Assembly (NCBI GenBank): GCA_949751835.1
Contig: CATKHK010000015.1
Span: forward strand, 310,001-374,000
DNA length: 64,000 nucleotides
Source: Blepharisma japonicum
Lineage: Eukaryota; Ciliophora; Heterotrichea; Heterotrichida; Blepharismidae
Reading direction: 5' to 3'
Each line of letters starts with the position of its first letter. The first letter of the stretch is position 1. A program made the translations under genes and the position numbers. Of the stretch, positions 13,589 to 22,776 are shown in pieces. Under the pieces are notes generated by a model. It worked only from the letters and a program-made list of their open reading frames with translations. It ran no database searches and had not been told where the DNA came from.

Positions 13589-15382
13589 TTAAATTGATTT
13601 TTGGCCTTTTTTCGCCCGTTTAACTAACCCTTTGATATTCATCAACGACCTAATATCACTATAATCAATTTTTCCTTTTGTAATACATATCTGTTGTAGC
13701 TCTTGAACAATCTCCCAAAATTTTTTCACTTCCATTGTCTTGTCTTTTAATTTATCTCGAAACCCTCCTTTTTGTGTCTTAAAGCTGATTTCTCCTTGAA
13801 TTTTATTAGTTCGATTTCTGTCTAATTCCTCCAAAAGTCTTCGGTTATTTTCACAAGATTCATATAGCTTTTCTTTCAGCTGTTTAATTTCTAAGCTTAA
13901 ATTATCACAAATCTCTGCTCATTCAATTTTCTGCTTATTTCTTATTTCTTCTTTTTTATCAATTTCTGCCATTAATCTTTCTCTTTCTGTATACAACTGT
14001 CTATCTTTTTCTTCCAATTCCAAATGAAGTCGCTTTCATTCTTCTCTTACATCAATTTCATTTATTAATTTTTCTCTATCTAAATGAAGCAGCCTATCCT
14101 TTTCTTGTAATTCCCTTTGAAGACTCTCTACTTCTTCTCTATATCGTTTTTTAATATTTTTATTTTCCTCTGCTAATTTTTTGATTTCTCTTTGCAGCTC
14201 TTTACTTTCAGATCTTCCTAAATCATCAGTTTTTCTCATATGAATTACTGACTCTTCTAATTGGGTTTGCAACATTATGATATCGGATTTAAGCCTTTCA
14301 ACTTCTCTTTCTCTTGTTAATTCTAATTTAGAAAGCTTTCCGTTATCACTTTTCCTAGAAGATTCCAACTGTTTTTGAGATTGAGAAAGCATGTCATTTA
14401 AGTAATTTATTTCTGCTTTTAAGTTGGCTGTTTGTGAAGAATCTATGGATTCTTGAGATTTTATAATTGCTTGGAAGTTTTTGATATCAGAATGAAGATT
14501 TTCAATTTCTTCATTTTGCTTAATTATTATGCTTTGAAGTTTATTAATTTCTGCAGATTTTCGCTTAGAATTTTCAATATTTTCATTGCAAGCTTCAGCT
14601 ACAGATTTTATTTTTGCTTCAAGCTCAACTATTTTATCTTTATGCTCTTCTTCAGAAATTTTACCTTTAACGCTTGAAGATAGCTCTTTGTTGTGCTCAA
14701 TAACAGCTTTCAATTGATTTTCATATTTATCTTTAGCTTTAGATAAAGCTGCTCCTATATCTTTCTGCATTACTCTTTTAAGTTCGATTTTTTCTAATTC
14801 AGAAATTTTGCCAAGCTGTTCCACCAATCTTAAAGCTTCACGGAATGCTAATACAATTCCTTCTATTCCTATTACAAGATTTGTTGAAATTCCTTCAATT
14901 TCACTTACTTGCTCATTTAAATAATCTTTATTATTTGATCCTCTAATCGAACTTAAAGGTTTTTTGATTTTTCTAATATTTTCTATTATTGTTTCTAGTG
15001 AATTATTTTGCTTTATCATTAGTTCTTTGATTTTCAGAAACTCAGACTGACTTGAAATTTCAGTTTTATAAAGTTCACTCATTTCTCATTTTTCTTTAAA
15101 TTTTTTCATATTCATTCGCTTTTTAAAATTCGCTGAAAGTTTCGGGGATGCGTTTTCATCTTTGAACATTCTTTTTTTCATTTTATCAATTTCTGCGTGA
15201 TTTAGCATTTTTCTTGATCCATTATCTTCATTCAAATGGAAATCAATCATTTCTTTTGCCTTTTCTCTAAAAAAATGCAATTTCGAATTTGGTACTTCTT
15301 CATCAAAATTTTCTTTATAAGGGGCCAATAATTTCCTTTCAAGTATGATCTCCGAAGGCGATTTGTCTCTTACTTTATCCAT
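13589..15382 (-). CDS. Coiled-coil protein of unknown function
   Basis: A 597-residue protein in one frame, with TGA read as Trp at the two joints at about 14036 and 15086 and once more between them and the stop. The first ~100 residues are basic and low in structure. From about residue 130 to 520 heptad-like, Lys/Glu-rich sequence is continuous (for example LQREIKKLAEENKNIKKRYR), so a long coiled coil is expected. The C-terminus (about 560-597) is basic and ends QKSI. No catalytic motif is visible. Such proteins in ciliates often belong to the cortex, basal bodies or other cytoskeletal structures, but nothing here proves that. Its ATG is 14 bp from the ATG of the divergent SUKH-like gene, so the two probably share a promoter. 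Confidence 0.88.
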
Positions 15383-15396
15383 TTATAAAATCAAGC
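15383..15396. promoter_or_regulatory. 14-bp gap between two divergent start codons
   Basis: The whole space between the ATG of the minus-strand coiled-coil gene and the ATG of the plus-strand SUKH-like gene is TTATAAAATCAAGC. It holds a TATAAAA-like string but is far too short for two ordinary promoters plus leaders, so initiation signals must overlap the coding regions or serve both directions. Promoter function is inferred. Confidence 0.45.
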
Positions 15397-15906
15397 ATGG
15401 AGGCAAACAAAAAATTCGTGGTAGACAAAGGCCATTCTAGAGGCACTCAAATCTCTTCTGAAGAAATAGATCAAGCTCTGAGAGATATCCTAGCATGGCT
15501 GTCCTCAAATGTCCCTAATTTTTCACCACCAGGCCCATCAAACAGAATTAGCCAACTACAAAACCCTCCATTAGCTCTTTTAAAAATGCTGCAAAGCCAT
15601 AATGGAGGAATCCAGCTACAAGAAACTTTTATCACAATATCTGTTGAAGAAATTCTTGATGCTATCGAGGTAGGACGAGTATCGATATACTGGAAAAATG
15701 GGTATTTTCCATTTGCCAGAAATATTGATGGCGAATTTTTAGTTGTTGATGGAGAAGGAGGAGTCTTTCATTGGAATTTGGATATTGGGATCGTAGAGCA
15801 GGTTGGAGAAAGCTTAGCACTGTTTTTAGAAACTCTTAGAAATAACATGCTTTCAAGAAAATATCAATATTTAGATGAAGACTGCGGACTTGTCGAAAGC
15901 GTTTAA
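15397..15906 (+). CDS. SMI1/KNR4 (SUKH) family protein
   Basis: A 169-residue protein with features of the SMI1/KNR4 fold. These are the W-x-x-L-x-x-x-x-P start (DILAWLSSNVPNFSPP), the N-G-G turn (LQSHNGGIQL), a central W-K-N-G-Y-F-P-F-A strand, the VVDGEGGVFHWN segment and a last helix SLALFLETLRNNML. SUKH domains act as protein-binding modules: yeast Smi1/Knr4 in cell-wall and calcineurin signalling, others as immunity proteins in bacteria. Which role applies here is not visible. It is a stand-alone single-domain protein. The next gene on the same strand starts 19 bp after its TAA stop. Confidence 0.75.
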   Translation: MEANKKFVVDKGHSRGTQISSEEIDQALRDILAWLSSNVPNFSPPGPSNRISQLQNPPLALLKMLQSHNGGIQLQETFITISVEEILDAIEVGRVSIYWKNGYFPFARNIDGEFLVVDGEGGVFHWNLDIGIVEQVGESLALFLETLRNNMLSRKYQYLDEDCGLVESV

Positions 15907-15925
15907 ATAATAAAAATAAAGATAA

Positions 15926-16600
15926 ATGGGCGGAAATTTGTCTCTTGAATGACTTAAAGGAGCAATTAAGGACGAATTTGAAAGAGTAAGAGAAGATAAA
16001 AAAAGAGATTATTTAAAATTATCAGAAATATTGCAAATTCTTATGCCTCGAGATGTTACAATTTCATTTTTTCATATAGGAACATTATTTACTCTAGACG
16101 AAGACAAAGATGGGCGATTTACAGTTCAAGATTTAGAAAATTATGCAATTTTCTGTTTGAATAAGCAAAAAATATATAAACCACATGAGATAACCTCTAT
16201 GATTCAAGGAGCATGTACATTGAATATGTGGCAAAACGTTTGCACTGAAGATGGAGAAGATGATTTTGTGGCTTGACTAGGAAGATTATTATATGAAAAC
16301 GAAAATGTCGCTTATTTTGAATATAAACCTGGCGTTCCATTTATCCAAAGATCAACAATTTTGCATGTCTATGAAATTTTAAATGTAAAGGCTACACATG
16401 GGGTAGAGTTTCAGTATTTTTTCGATTTATTGCAGCATGCAGCCGAGGAAGATGGCCTTATGAGCATTGATTATGAAGAAATGGATGATTTTGTACCGCT
16501 AAATATTTGTCAGAAATTTGCAAGGTATTTTATAAAAGGTTTTGTTAGGCTAATGAATCAGCTTGGATTTGCTCCAGGTGCAAAGCAGTCTATATTATAA
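15926..16600 (+). CDS. EF-hand protein with N-myristoylation motif
   Basis: A 224-residue protein starting MGGNLS, which fits the N-myristoylation consensus (Gly2, Ser6), so membrane attachment is likely. One clear EF-hand loop follows at about residues 54-66 (DEDKDGRFTVQDL) with acidic residues at loop positions 1, 3 and 5 and Gly at 6; position 12 is Asp instead of the usual Glu. A second, weaker acidic loop may lie near TEDGEDDFVAW. Trp residues in LEWLKG and VAWLG are written TGA. No kinase or other catalytic domain is seen. It is probably a calcium-dependent membrane adaptor. Its TAA stop ends at 16600 and the opposing gene's stop begins at 16601. Confidence 0.8.
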
Positions 16601-17344
16601 TTAATTGTGAGAAAAATAATCAATAAGTACTTGCTTGAGACCTTCTAAATTAAATTCAGTAGGGACTCCATCACATCTCGCAATTTCTGAGTTATTTCTT
16701 AACGCGGTAGCTGTGGTGTCTCCTATAGCAAACGTTTTTATTACTCCCCAATTCCAATTTTGGTCAGCTAAATGCTTTGTAGCTGTTTTTACGCCTGATG
16801 GGCTGAAAAACACACAACCTATTGGCTCGATATTTTGAATTGAATTCAAAAAGCTTTCTTTTCCTATAGGAATTGTGGAGTAGCAGCATACTTCTTTAAT
16901 ATTTATTTCTGCTTTTTGATATTTTTCATGGGGAAGTGTGCTTTGATTATCTCCTCCTAAATATATAAATGAGCCTCCTGGTCCTTGCTCTTCAATAATT
17001 TTGTCTGCTAGTTCTGCTGCTCCTCTTCTACCGATTACTTCTGGAGTTTTCCCAAGCATTTCTAAGCATGCTTTCGCAGTACTTTCTCCAACTGCATATC
17101 ATTTAATATGCCTTAAATCTTCATTAGTACGACTTAATGCAATAACAGCTCGTGGGCTTGGAAAAATTACTCCTTTCTCATTTGATCATTCAGATATAGC
17201 TGCTCTTAAATTTGGTTCATATTTTATATAGTCAAATTCAAGAACTGGGATACAAATCACGGCTAATCCTAGTTGCTCCAGAGGAGAAATAAAATCTTGA
17301 GAAAGGTCTGGGTTTCTAAAAAATAAGAGAGTCTTGTTTTGCAT
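16601..17344 (-). CDS. UROS: Uroporphyrinogen-III synthase (heme pathway)
   Basis: This enzyme cyclises hydroxymethylbilane to uroporphyrinogen III with inversion of ring D, in the cytosol, upstream of heme. The 247-residue product has the family's two-lobed layout. The N-terminal strand is NKTLLFFRNPD, followed by VIFPSPRAVIAL and YAVGESTAKACLEMLGKTPEV. Later come SFIYLGGDNQSTLPH and the most conserved C-terminal block, VFFSPSGVKTA and FAIGDTTATALRN, ending near GVPTEFNLEGLKQVL. Length matches the usual ~250. The ATG at 17344 was chosen because the conserved first strand begins right after it; two Trp codons upstream of 17059 are TGA. It is divergent from the GET2-like gene with 19 bp between start codons, and converges on the EF-hand gene with no gap. 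Confidence 0.9.
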
Positions 17345-17363
17345 ATATTAGATTTCATACAAT

Positions 17364-17837
17364 ATGGATCCAGAAGAGATTAGAAGAAAAAGAAGGGAAA
17401 GAGTGCTGGCAAGGGCAGGAGTTTCTGTCGCAAAGGCTCCTGAACCAGAAGTTACACCAAAAGAAGAGCAAAACCTGAAAGAAAAATTCATTGAGATTAA
17501 GAAAAAAGATAGCAGAAATGTAATGATAATTTAGAAAATGAAAATAAAGATAAAGAACCTTATTACATGTATTTTAGCCGTTATCTTCGGAATTTTTCTT
17601 GTCTTTGGATATGAAGTAAGAGCAATGAGCTATTTCCTGCTGCTTATTATAGCCTTCAAGTTTATTGATTTTGTTTCTACAGACATCAGCATATCTAATC
17701 AGTCAATTCATATTGTTGAAAAATTCGCAAATGTATATCAATTGATGGATGATATTCTTAAAAGTATCACACTTTTTGTGTTTACATTAACAATCACCCT
17801 CACATTAGGCCTATCAATTGTGCAGAAAATAAAATAA
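17364..17837 (+). CDS. GET2/CAMLG-like ER membrane protein (tail-anchored insertion), candidate
   Basis: GET2 (CAMLG in animals) is one half of the ER receptor that takes tail-anchored proteins from the GET3 ATPase. The product here is 152 residues after removal of a 15-nt intron at 17520-17534. It starts with a charged helix, EEIRRKRRERVLARAG, much like the Arg-rich GET3-binding tip of GET2. A ~40-residue polar linker follows, then three hydrophobic segments at about 61-80, 83-100 and 126-148. Short length, N-terminal basic helix and three C-terminal spans match GET2/CAMLG, which diverge so fast that only this pattern is usually kept. The call is inference from architecture; another small ER protein with a basic N-terminus is possible. 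Confidence 0.55.
17520..17534 (+). other. 15-nt spliceosomal intron in GET2-like gene
   Basis: GTAATGATAATTTAG, phase 0, lies between the cytosolic linker (KKKDSRN) and the first membrane span. Retention gives an in-frame TAG; removal joins the basic N-terminus to the three-span C-terminus in one frame. Confidence 0.85.
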
Positions 17838-18068
17838 GTTTTATCATATCTATTATAAGCCTATAAATGACTAAAATAATCATAAGATAAATATAATAAT
17901 TATAATATGTGAAAATCTTCGTATTTAAGTTTTCTTAGCTCTCATATTGAATTGTTAATATTTCTCAAATCAATGCTTTTAAATCTATTTACCAGCAGTT
18001 TTCGGATTAAAAGACTTGCCTATCCTTTGAGTTTAGCTATATTATTAGTGTTGTAAATATACGTTAAA

Positions 18069-19889
18069 ATGTCAAGCCCAGATATTAAGGAGAGAGGATT
18101 CAAAGGATTTAATGATGAACTCACCAAAATAAGAAACTCCGAACCTACTTTTGATAGAAACGACGACTTTTCATCATTGTCACAAAGTAAAAACAGCTAC
18201 GAAATTGAGTATTTTCAGAATATCATAAAATCTCAGCAAGCCAAACTTTCAAATAAAGAAAAAGTTGAATTTGAATTAAATGAGCTTAGAGCAATTGTAG
18301 ACCAAAGCAACAAATCGCGGCAAGACCTACAAATGTCTATTAACGAAACCACTGAACAGCTTACAAACCAACTCAGATCTCAAAGTGCAATTATTGATAA
18401 ACTTATAGACGAAAGAGATAAAGCAATATCTGGTTTAAGAAAAGAACAAGGAGTCAGCAAAAATCTAGCACTATCAGAGGAAAAACTAAAAGCAAGAATA
18501 ATGGAATTAGAAGGGAACCAAGAAATATTGCATTCAAAATTAAATGAAGCTGCAGAGACTGAAAGAATGCTAGAAGATGTTAGAAAACAGCTAGAAAATG
18601 CTATGAAATGGAAAGAAGTTTTAGTTCAAAGGTTTGATAAAGCGATTGAAGACTTTGAAGTAAGAAACAATGAGCATGAATCAAGAATCAAAGATCTAAC
18701 ACAAGAGAAGCTAGAGCTGTTGACTAGAATAGAGTCTTTACAATCTCAAAACCATGAGCTGAAAAATGAAAATGACAGACTTACTAACGCTTTGCTACAA
18801 ATGAAAGCGCTAATGACTCAGCTCTCCGCAAAAGCTCACCGAAATGAAGCTTTGACCCAAAAAGACCTAGAGCAAAAAGCCTTAATATCAAGCCAGGACA
18901 CTATGATTAAAAAGCTTAAAGATGACCTCACTAAATCCATCCAAAATTTCAAAGAAAAGCTTGACCAATTAAACATTAATATCTCCCAGCTTATCCAAGA
19001 CAAAAAATCACTAAACACTGAAATTTCTTCATTAACCCAAAAGATCGACACAAAAGACACAGAAATTTATAAATTTTCTAAACAGGCTGAAGACTTGCAA
19101 GCTGAATTGACAAGTCTTGAGCAGCATCTTTGTGTACAAGAAGATTTAAATTCATTATTAGATCAAATTAGCGATCAGAAAGACCAAGCTTTGCAAATGA
19201 AAGATCAGATTGCTCAAGAGCTGAATCAGATGACTGATTTATTTGCAATTGAAAGTCATAAAAATAAGGCCAATTGCGAAACAATAGAGCAGCTGAAAGA
19301 AAATCTTAAAGAAAGAGAAATAGAAATTGAGGAGCTGAGAGAAGTTATCACTGAGCTGCAAAAAGAAAGAGAAGTTTATCTGCCAGTTAAAGATGATCCT
19401 ATTGATATTGCATTAGCTGATTATGTCAATACGCGTCAAGATCCTTTAGATGTACCATTTACTAGAGAAGATTTAGGAATTTATCTGTTTGGAACTAAGA
19501 GAGTTTTTGTAAAGCTTGAAAGAGGAAAAGTAGTAGTAAGGGTTGGAGGAGGGTTTATGGTACTTGAAGAATTTTTGGAAGTTTATACTCCTGTAGAGTT
19601 GGAAAAATTCGAGTCGAGACAAAGAGAAAAAGCTCAAGGAATAAGAAGAGAAATTCTTGGAAAATATGCAGATACACTGATAACTGCTGAAAAAATACAA
19701 AAGAGTCCTGAAATGTCACCAGAAAGAGCTTCTAAGATGATAAAAGACCAAATGGCTAAAGGAAAATATGCAACATTTTATGCAACGAAAAGAAGAGGGA
19801 CTTCTCCTCCAAAACAATCTCAATCTCCTTCATTATTGAATAAACAAGTTTCGTTTAAAGAATTATCAAGAAATTTTGATCAAGCTTAA
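18069..19889 (+). CDS. Coiled-coil protein with C-terminal GAR (GAS2) microtubule-binding domain
   Basis: A 606-residue protein. Residues about 50-440 are near-continuous coiled coil (Lys/Glu/Gln-rich heptads). At about 447-515 is a GAR domain, with DLGIYLFGTKRVFVKLERG followed by KVVVRVGGGFMVLEEFLEVY, the hallmark R-V-G-G-G-(F/W) core. The C-terminal ~90 residues are basic and Ser/Pro-rich (RRGTSPPKQSQSP). GAR domains in GAS2, spectraplakins and related proteins bind microtubules. Here there is no calponin-homology domain beside it, so the coiled coil probably dimerises the protein or ties it to another structure. A role in cortical or ciliary microtubules is inference. The TAA stop is followed by AT-rich DNA. 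Confidence 0.88.
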   Translation: MSSPDIKERGFKGFNDELTKIRNSEPTFDRNDDFSSLSQSKNSYEIEYFQNIIKSQQAKLSNKEKVEFELNELRAIVDQSNKSRQDLQMSINETTEQLTNQLRSQSAIIDKLIDERDKAISGLRKEQGVSKNLALSEEKLKARIMELEGNQEILHSKLNEAAETERMLEDVRKQLENAMKWKEVLVQRFDKAIEDFEVRNNEHESRIKDLTQEKLELLTRIESLQSQNHELKNENDRLTNALLQMKALMTQLSAKAHRNEALTQKDLEQKALISSQDTMIKKLKDDLTKSIQNFKEKLDQLNINISQLIQDKKSLNTEISSLTQKIDTKDTEIYKFSKQAEDLQAELTSLEQHLCVQEDLNSLLDQISDQKDQALQMKDQIAQELNQMTDLFAIESHKNKANCETIEQLKENLKEREIEIEELREVITELQKEREVYLPVKDDPIDIALADYVNTRQDPLDVPFTREDLGIYLFGTKRVFVKLERGKVVVRVGGGFMVLEEFLEVYTPVELEKFESRQREKAQGIRREILGKYADTLITAEKIQKSPEMSPERASKMIKDQMAKGKYATFYATKRRGTSPPKQSQSPSLLNKQVSFKELSRNFDQA

Positions 19890-20227
19890 AATAATTCTCT
19901 AGTATCATTATTGAATTAAAATAAAGTCTAATTATTTATATAATTATATCAAATATATATTATATATTACTTTCTATACATCTAATTTAATTAAGCAAAG
20001 CACAATAAAAGTCATTGAACATTTAATTTTCTAACATTATTTATCTATCCTTCTATTATTTCCAATTAATTCTAAAAATATCTTTTAAATTCAAAAAAGC
20101 GTCACCAGCTGTTACACTTTTAACCAATTCATTCTAACGAAGCAAAGACAACTTAACAGAAAAACCGTTTCTGACAATTTCACGAATATCTAACAAATAA
20201 CATCAAGAAATTACACTAATCATCTAA
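19890..20227. other. Convergent intergenic region, no gene seen
   Basis: About 340 bp of AT-rich DNA between the stops of the GAR gene and the first Myb gene. It includes a run of short AT alternations near 19935-19970. I see no ORF or RNA gene in it. Confidence 0.6.
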
Positions 20228-20935
20228 TTAGATTGCTAAAGCTATTACTTTATTCACATTAGATCATGGCAAGCACACCTCCTCAATTGGGTCCATCTCA
20301 TCCAATCCTGTCAAGCTCTCACATGAAGAAGCTTCCTCAATAGGTTTGAAGCAAAAGCCGTCATTATTGAAAAGGCAGTCATCATCTTGAGTGTTTTGGT
20401 CACTCGGGGAGTTTCTACACAAACCGGTATAGTCAAACATTCCTGAGTTTCCCTTTTTCACTCTCCTGATGATGCTTTTCCATCTGTTTTTTACACTGTT
20501 TTCGGTTCTTCCAGGGAGGCATTTTGCGATTAGACTCCACTTGTTACCGAATTCCTTTTGCTTTTGAATAATTAAATCGTCTTCTTCATATGACCAGCCA
20601 CCCTTTTTAAGGGCTGGATTTAAATGATTGCACCACCTCTCCCTACATTGCTTTCCGTTTCGGACTGGCTTATTGTTATAGATTTTTTCGTTAAGCTCTT
20701 TGGCGATTTGGGCCCACTTCTTGCTGGATTTCGTGGGAAAGAGGCTTAAGAGCATATCATCTTCTTGTTGGGACCAGGGATGGCGCAAATGGCTGGCTGG
20801 TGCTACAGGCTTGTAAAGTGGATAAAACTTGTGCTTGACGTCGTCAAGTTTGCAAGGAATCATCCAGACCCCATCTTCAACCTTATAAGGGCTGCATGGC
20901 TGATGATGGTTGTTGTCTTGGTTTAAAAGTTCCAT
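20228..20935 (-). CDS. R2R3-type Myb DNA-binding protein (paralog 1)
   Basis: A 235-residue nuclear protein with two Myb repeats. R2 is at about residues 52-110 (HPWSQQEDDMLL ... RNGKQCRERWCNHLNP) and R3 at about 112-162 (GGWSYEEDDLII ... PGRTENSVKNRWKSI). The R2 linker contains an insertion relative to plant or animal c-Myb. The N-terminus has a block shared with its neighbour (HHQPCSPYKVEDGVWMIPCK). The acidic C-terminus (LTGLDEMDPIEEVCLP) may be an activation or interaction tail. At 20264-20266 the frame meets TGA just where the paralog has TAA; read as Trp it adds 12 residues before TAA at 20228. It regulates transcription by binding Myb sites; targets are unknown. Confidence 0.92.
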
Positions 20936-21435
20936 ACGTGAGGAAAATCCTATTTATTTATAACCATTGCCAGAATATGGGTTTAAATTGTTGATAATTT
21001 TACAAACATTTACATATGACTCCTTATAAAACTTTGAGTGATTGTTGATCGGAATATAAATGGATGATAAAGAAAAAAACTAAGATCAAATCCAAAATTT
21101 TTGGAGAAGGAATAAAAAAAGTCAATGGGAATTGACGAAGGAATTGATCAATTAAGTAATTGTTAAAAAAGAAAATTTTTTTATTGGATAAATAATAAAT
21201 TTAAGATTTTGAAAAAAAGCCTGTATAGGTCTGTCAATTGTTACAGAAAAATGGCTTGTTGATGTTGAAATTTAACACAGAGCGATGATGCTAGAACTAT
21301 TAATATTTAATCTATATGGAGAAATACATTTTCTGGATAATTTATGCATTTTCACAAAATGTTAAAAATATTTTCTGGCAGATTATTGAAATTATTTTTT
21401 CAAAGGAATTGTTATAAATAATTAATTTTGAGTAC
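20936..21435. other. Intergenic region between the two Myb genes
   Basis: 500 bp, AT-rich, holding the upstream region of the first Myb gene and the downstream region of the second. It contains several A/T runs near 21150-21220. No coding frame or RNA gene is evident. Confidence 0.6.
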
Positions 21436-22107
21436 TTAAAGACAGAAATCTTCAATCGGATCGATTTCATCAAGCCCGAGCTCGATGAAAAGTATATCCT
21501 GATCCCTATTTCTGATAGAATAATTTTGGCTTTCCTCAGTATCTTCATGTGAATCTGTGCTCGAAGTATCAATACCCGCACCCGTGGCATGAGTAAGAAA
21601 CTCTAAGCTTTCACATTTTCTTTTCCTTCCAATACTTTTCCATCTATTTTTTACACTGTTTTCAGTTCTCCCTGGCAAGAATTTAGCAATAATGCTTCAC
21701 TTATTACCGATTTCTTTTTGCTTTATTATAATTATTTCGTCTTCTTCATTACTCCAGCCTCCCTTTTTGAGATCTGGGTTTAAATGATTACACCACCTCT
21801 CCCGACATTGTTTTCCATTTCGAATAGGAGTGTCGTTATGAATTTTTTGATTAATTTCCCGAGCTATAATAGTCCATTTTTTGGTAGTCTCGGTAGGAAG
21901 ATGACTTAAGATAATGTCATCTTCTTTCTTAATCCATGGATGTCGCAGATGGCCTTTTGAAACTCTCGGGTAAATGAGAGGGTAATACTTCTGCTTCATG
22001 GGATCTAGCTTACAAGGAACCATCCAGACCTCATCATCAAGTTTGTAAGGGCTAAGTAGTGGATGATGATTGCTGTCTTCGTTGATGTTTTCCATAGGAG
22101 CAAGCAT
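21436..22107 (-). CDS. R2R3-type Myb DNA-binding protein (paralog 2)
   Basis: A 223-residue tandem paralog of the Myb gene just downstream. It shares the N-terminal block (SPYKLDDEVWMVPCKLD), R2 (HPWIKKEDDIILSHLPT ... RNGKQCRERWCNHLNP), R3 (GGWSNEEDEIIIIKQKE ... PGRTENSVKNRWKSI) and the acidic end (GLDEIDPIEDFCL). The second conserved Trp of R3 is TGA at 21697-21699, while the first paralog has TGG there. The region between R3 and the tail differs most (Thr/Ser/Asp-rich here). Stop is TAA directly after FCL. Both genes are on the minus strand about 500 bp apart, a recent-looking tandem duplication with the DNA-binding residues kept, so overlapping targets are likely. Confidence 0.92.
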
Positions 22108-22776
22108 CTTATGGTATTTTAATAATTATTTGTCATCCATATTTGGTGAGCTCATAAGTTTAAATTAAAACTAAGAATTAAATTTCTAGGTATTTCGATT
22201 TAGTGCTTTATAGATACTGAGAGATAGATGTAAGAATAGAATTAGATCGGATTTGAAATTTAAAAAATATATCGAATTTATGAGCATGTATTAATTTTAA
22301 TGGATTAAGAATTCTATTAATAAAGATTTGAGGAAAATGCGCATTATTAGCTTTTTGCCAAAAATTTGCATATTTGTTTTTTAGTTTTTAGATTTTCCAT
22401 AAAGAGTTTATTTATTAACAAAATTCTCTGAATTTTCAAGCATTTTTTTTGCTAATTAGATCCAGAAAGCCTTTGAAATAATTGTAAATTTTTCACGATT
22501 ATAGCAATTCTCTAAATTAAATAGATTGCCATTAATATTCTTAAATCCTATTTATTAATAAATATTAATTTGATTTATCTTTTAGTAAATTTCAAATTAA
22601 ATGAATTATTTCTGTTACTGACAACAGCATTTTTTTAATTTCTAATAATGATAATTATATTTCTTAATCATAAGTTAATCAAAATATCCATTATAAATAA
22701 AAAACATTTAATCTATGATTTAGTCAGTATTGATACAAAAATAAATGATAAATTGAATATTGATTAAATTAAACCC
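22108..22776. other. AT-rich divergent intergenic region, no gene seen
   Basis: 670 bp between the start of a Myb gene (minus) and the start of the first PAS receptor gene (plus). It is rich in TTTAATTA-type strings. Presumably it carries both promoters; I see no coding frame or RNA gene. Confidence 0.6.
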
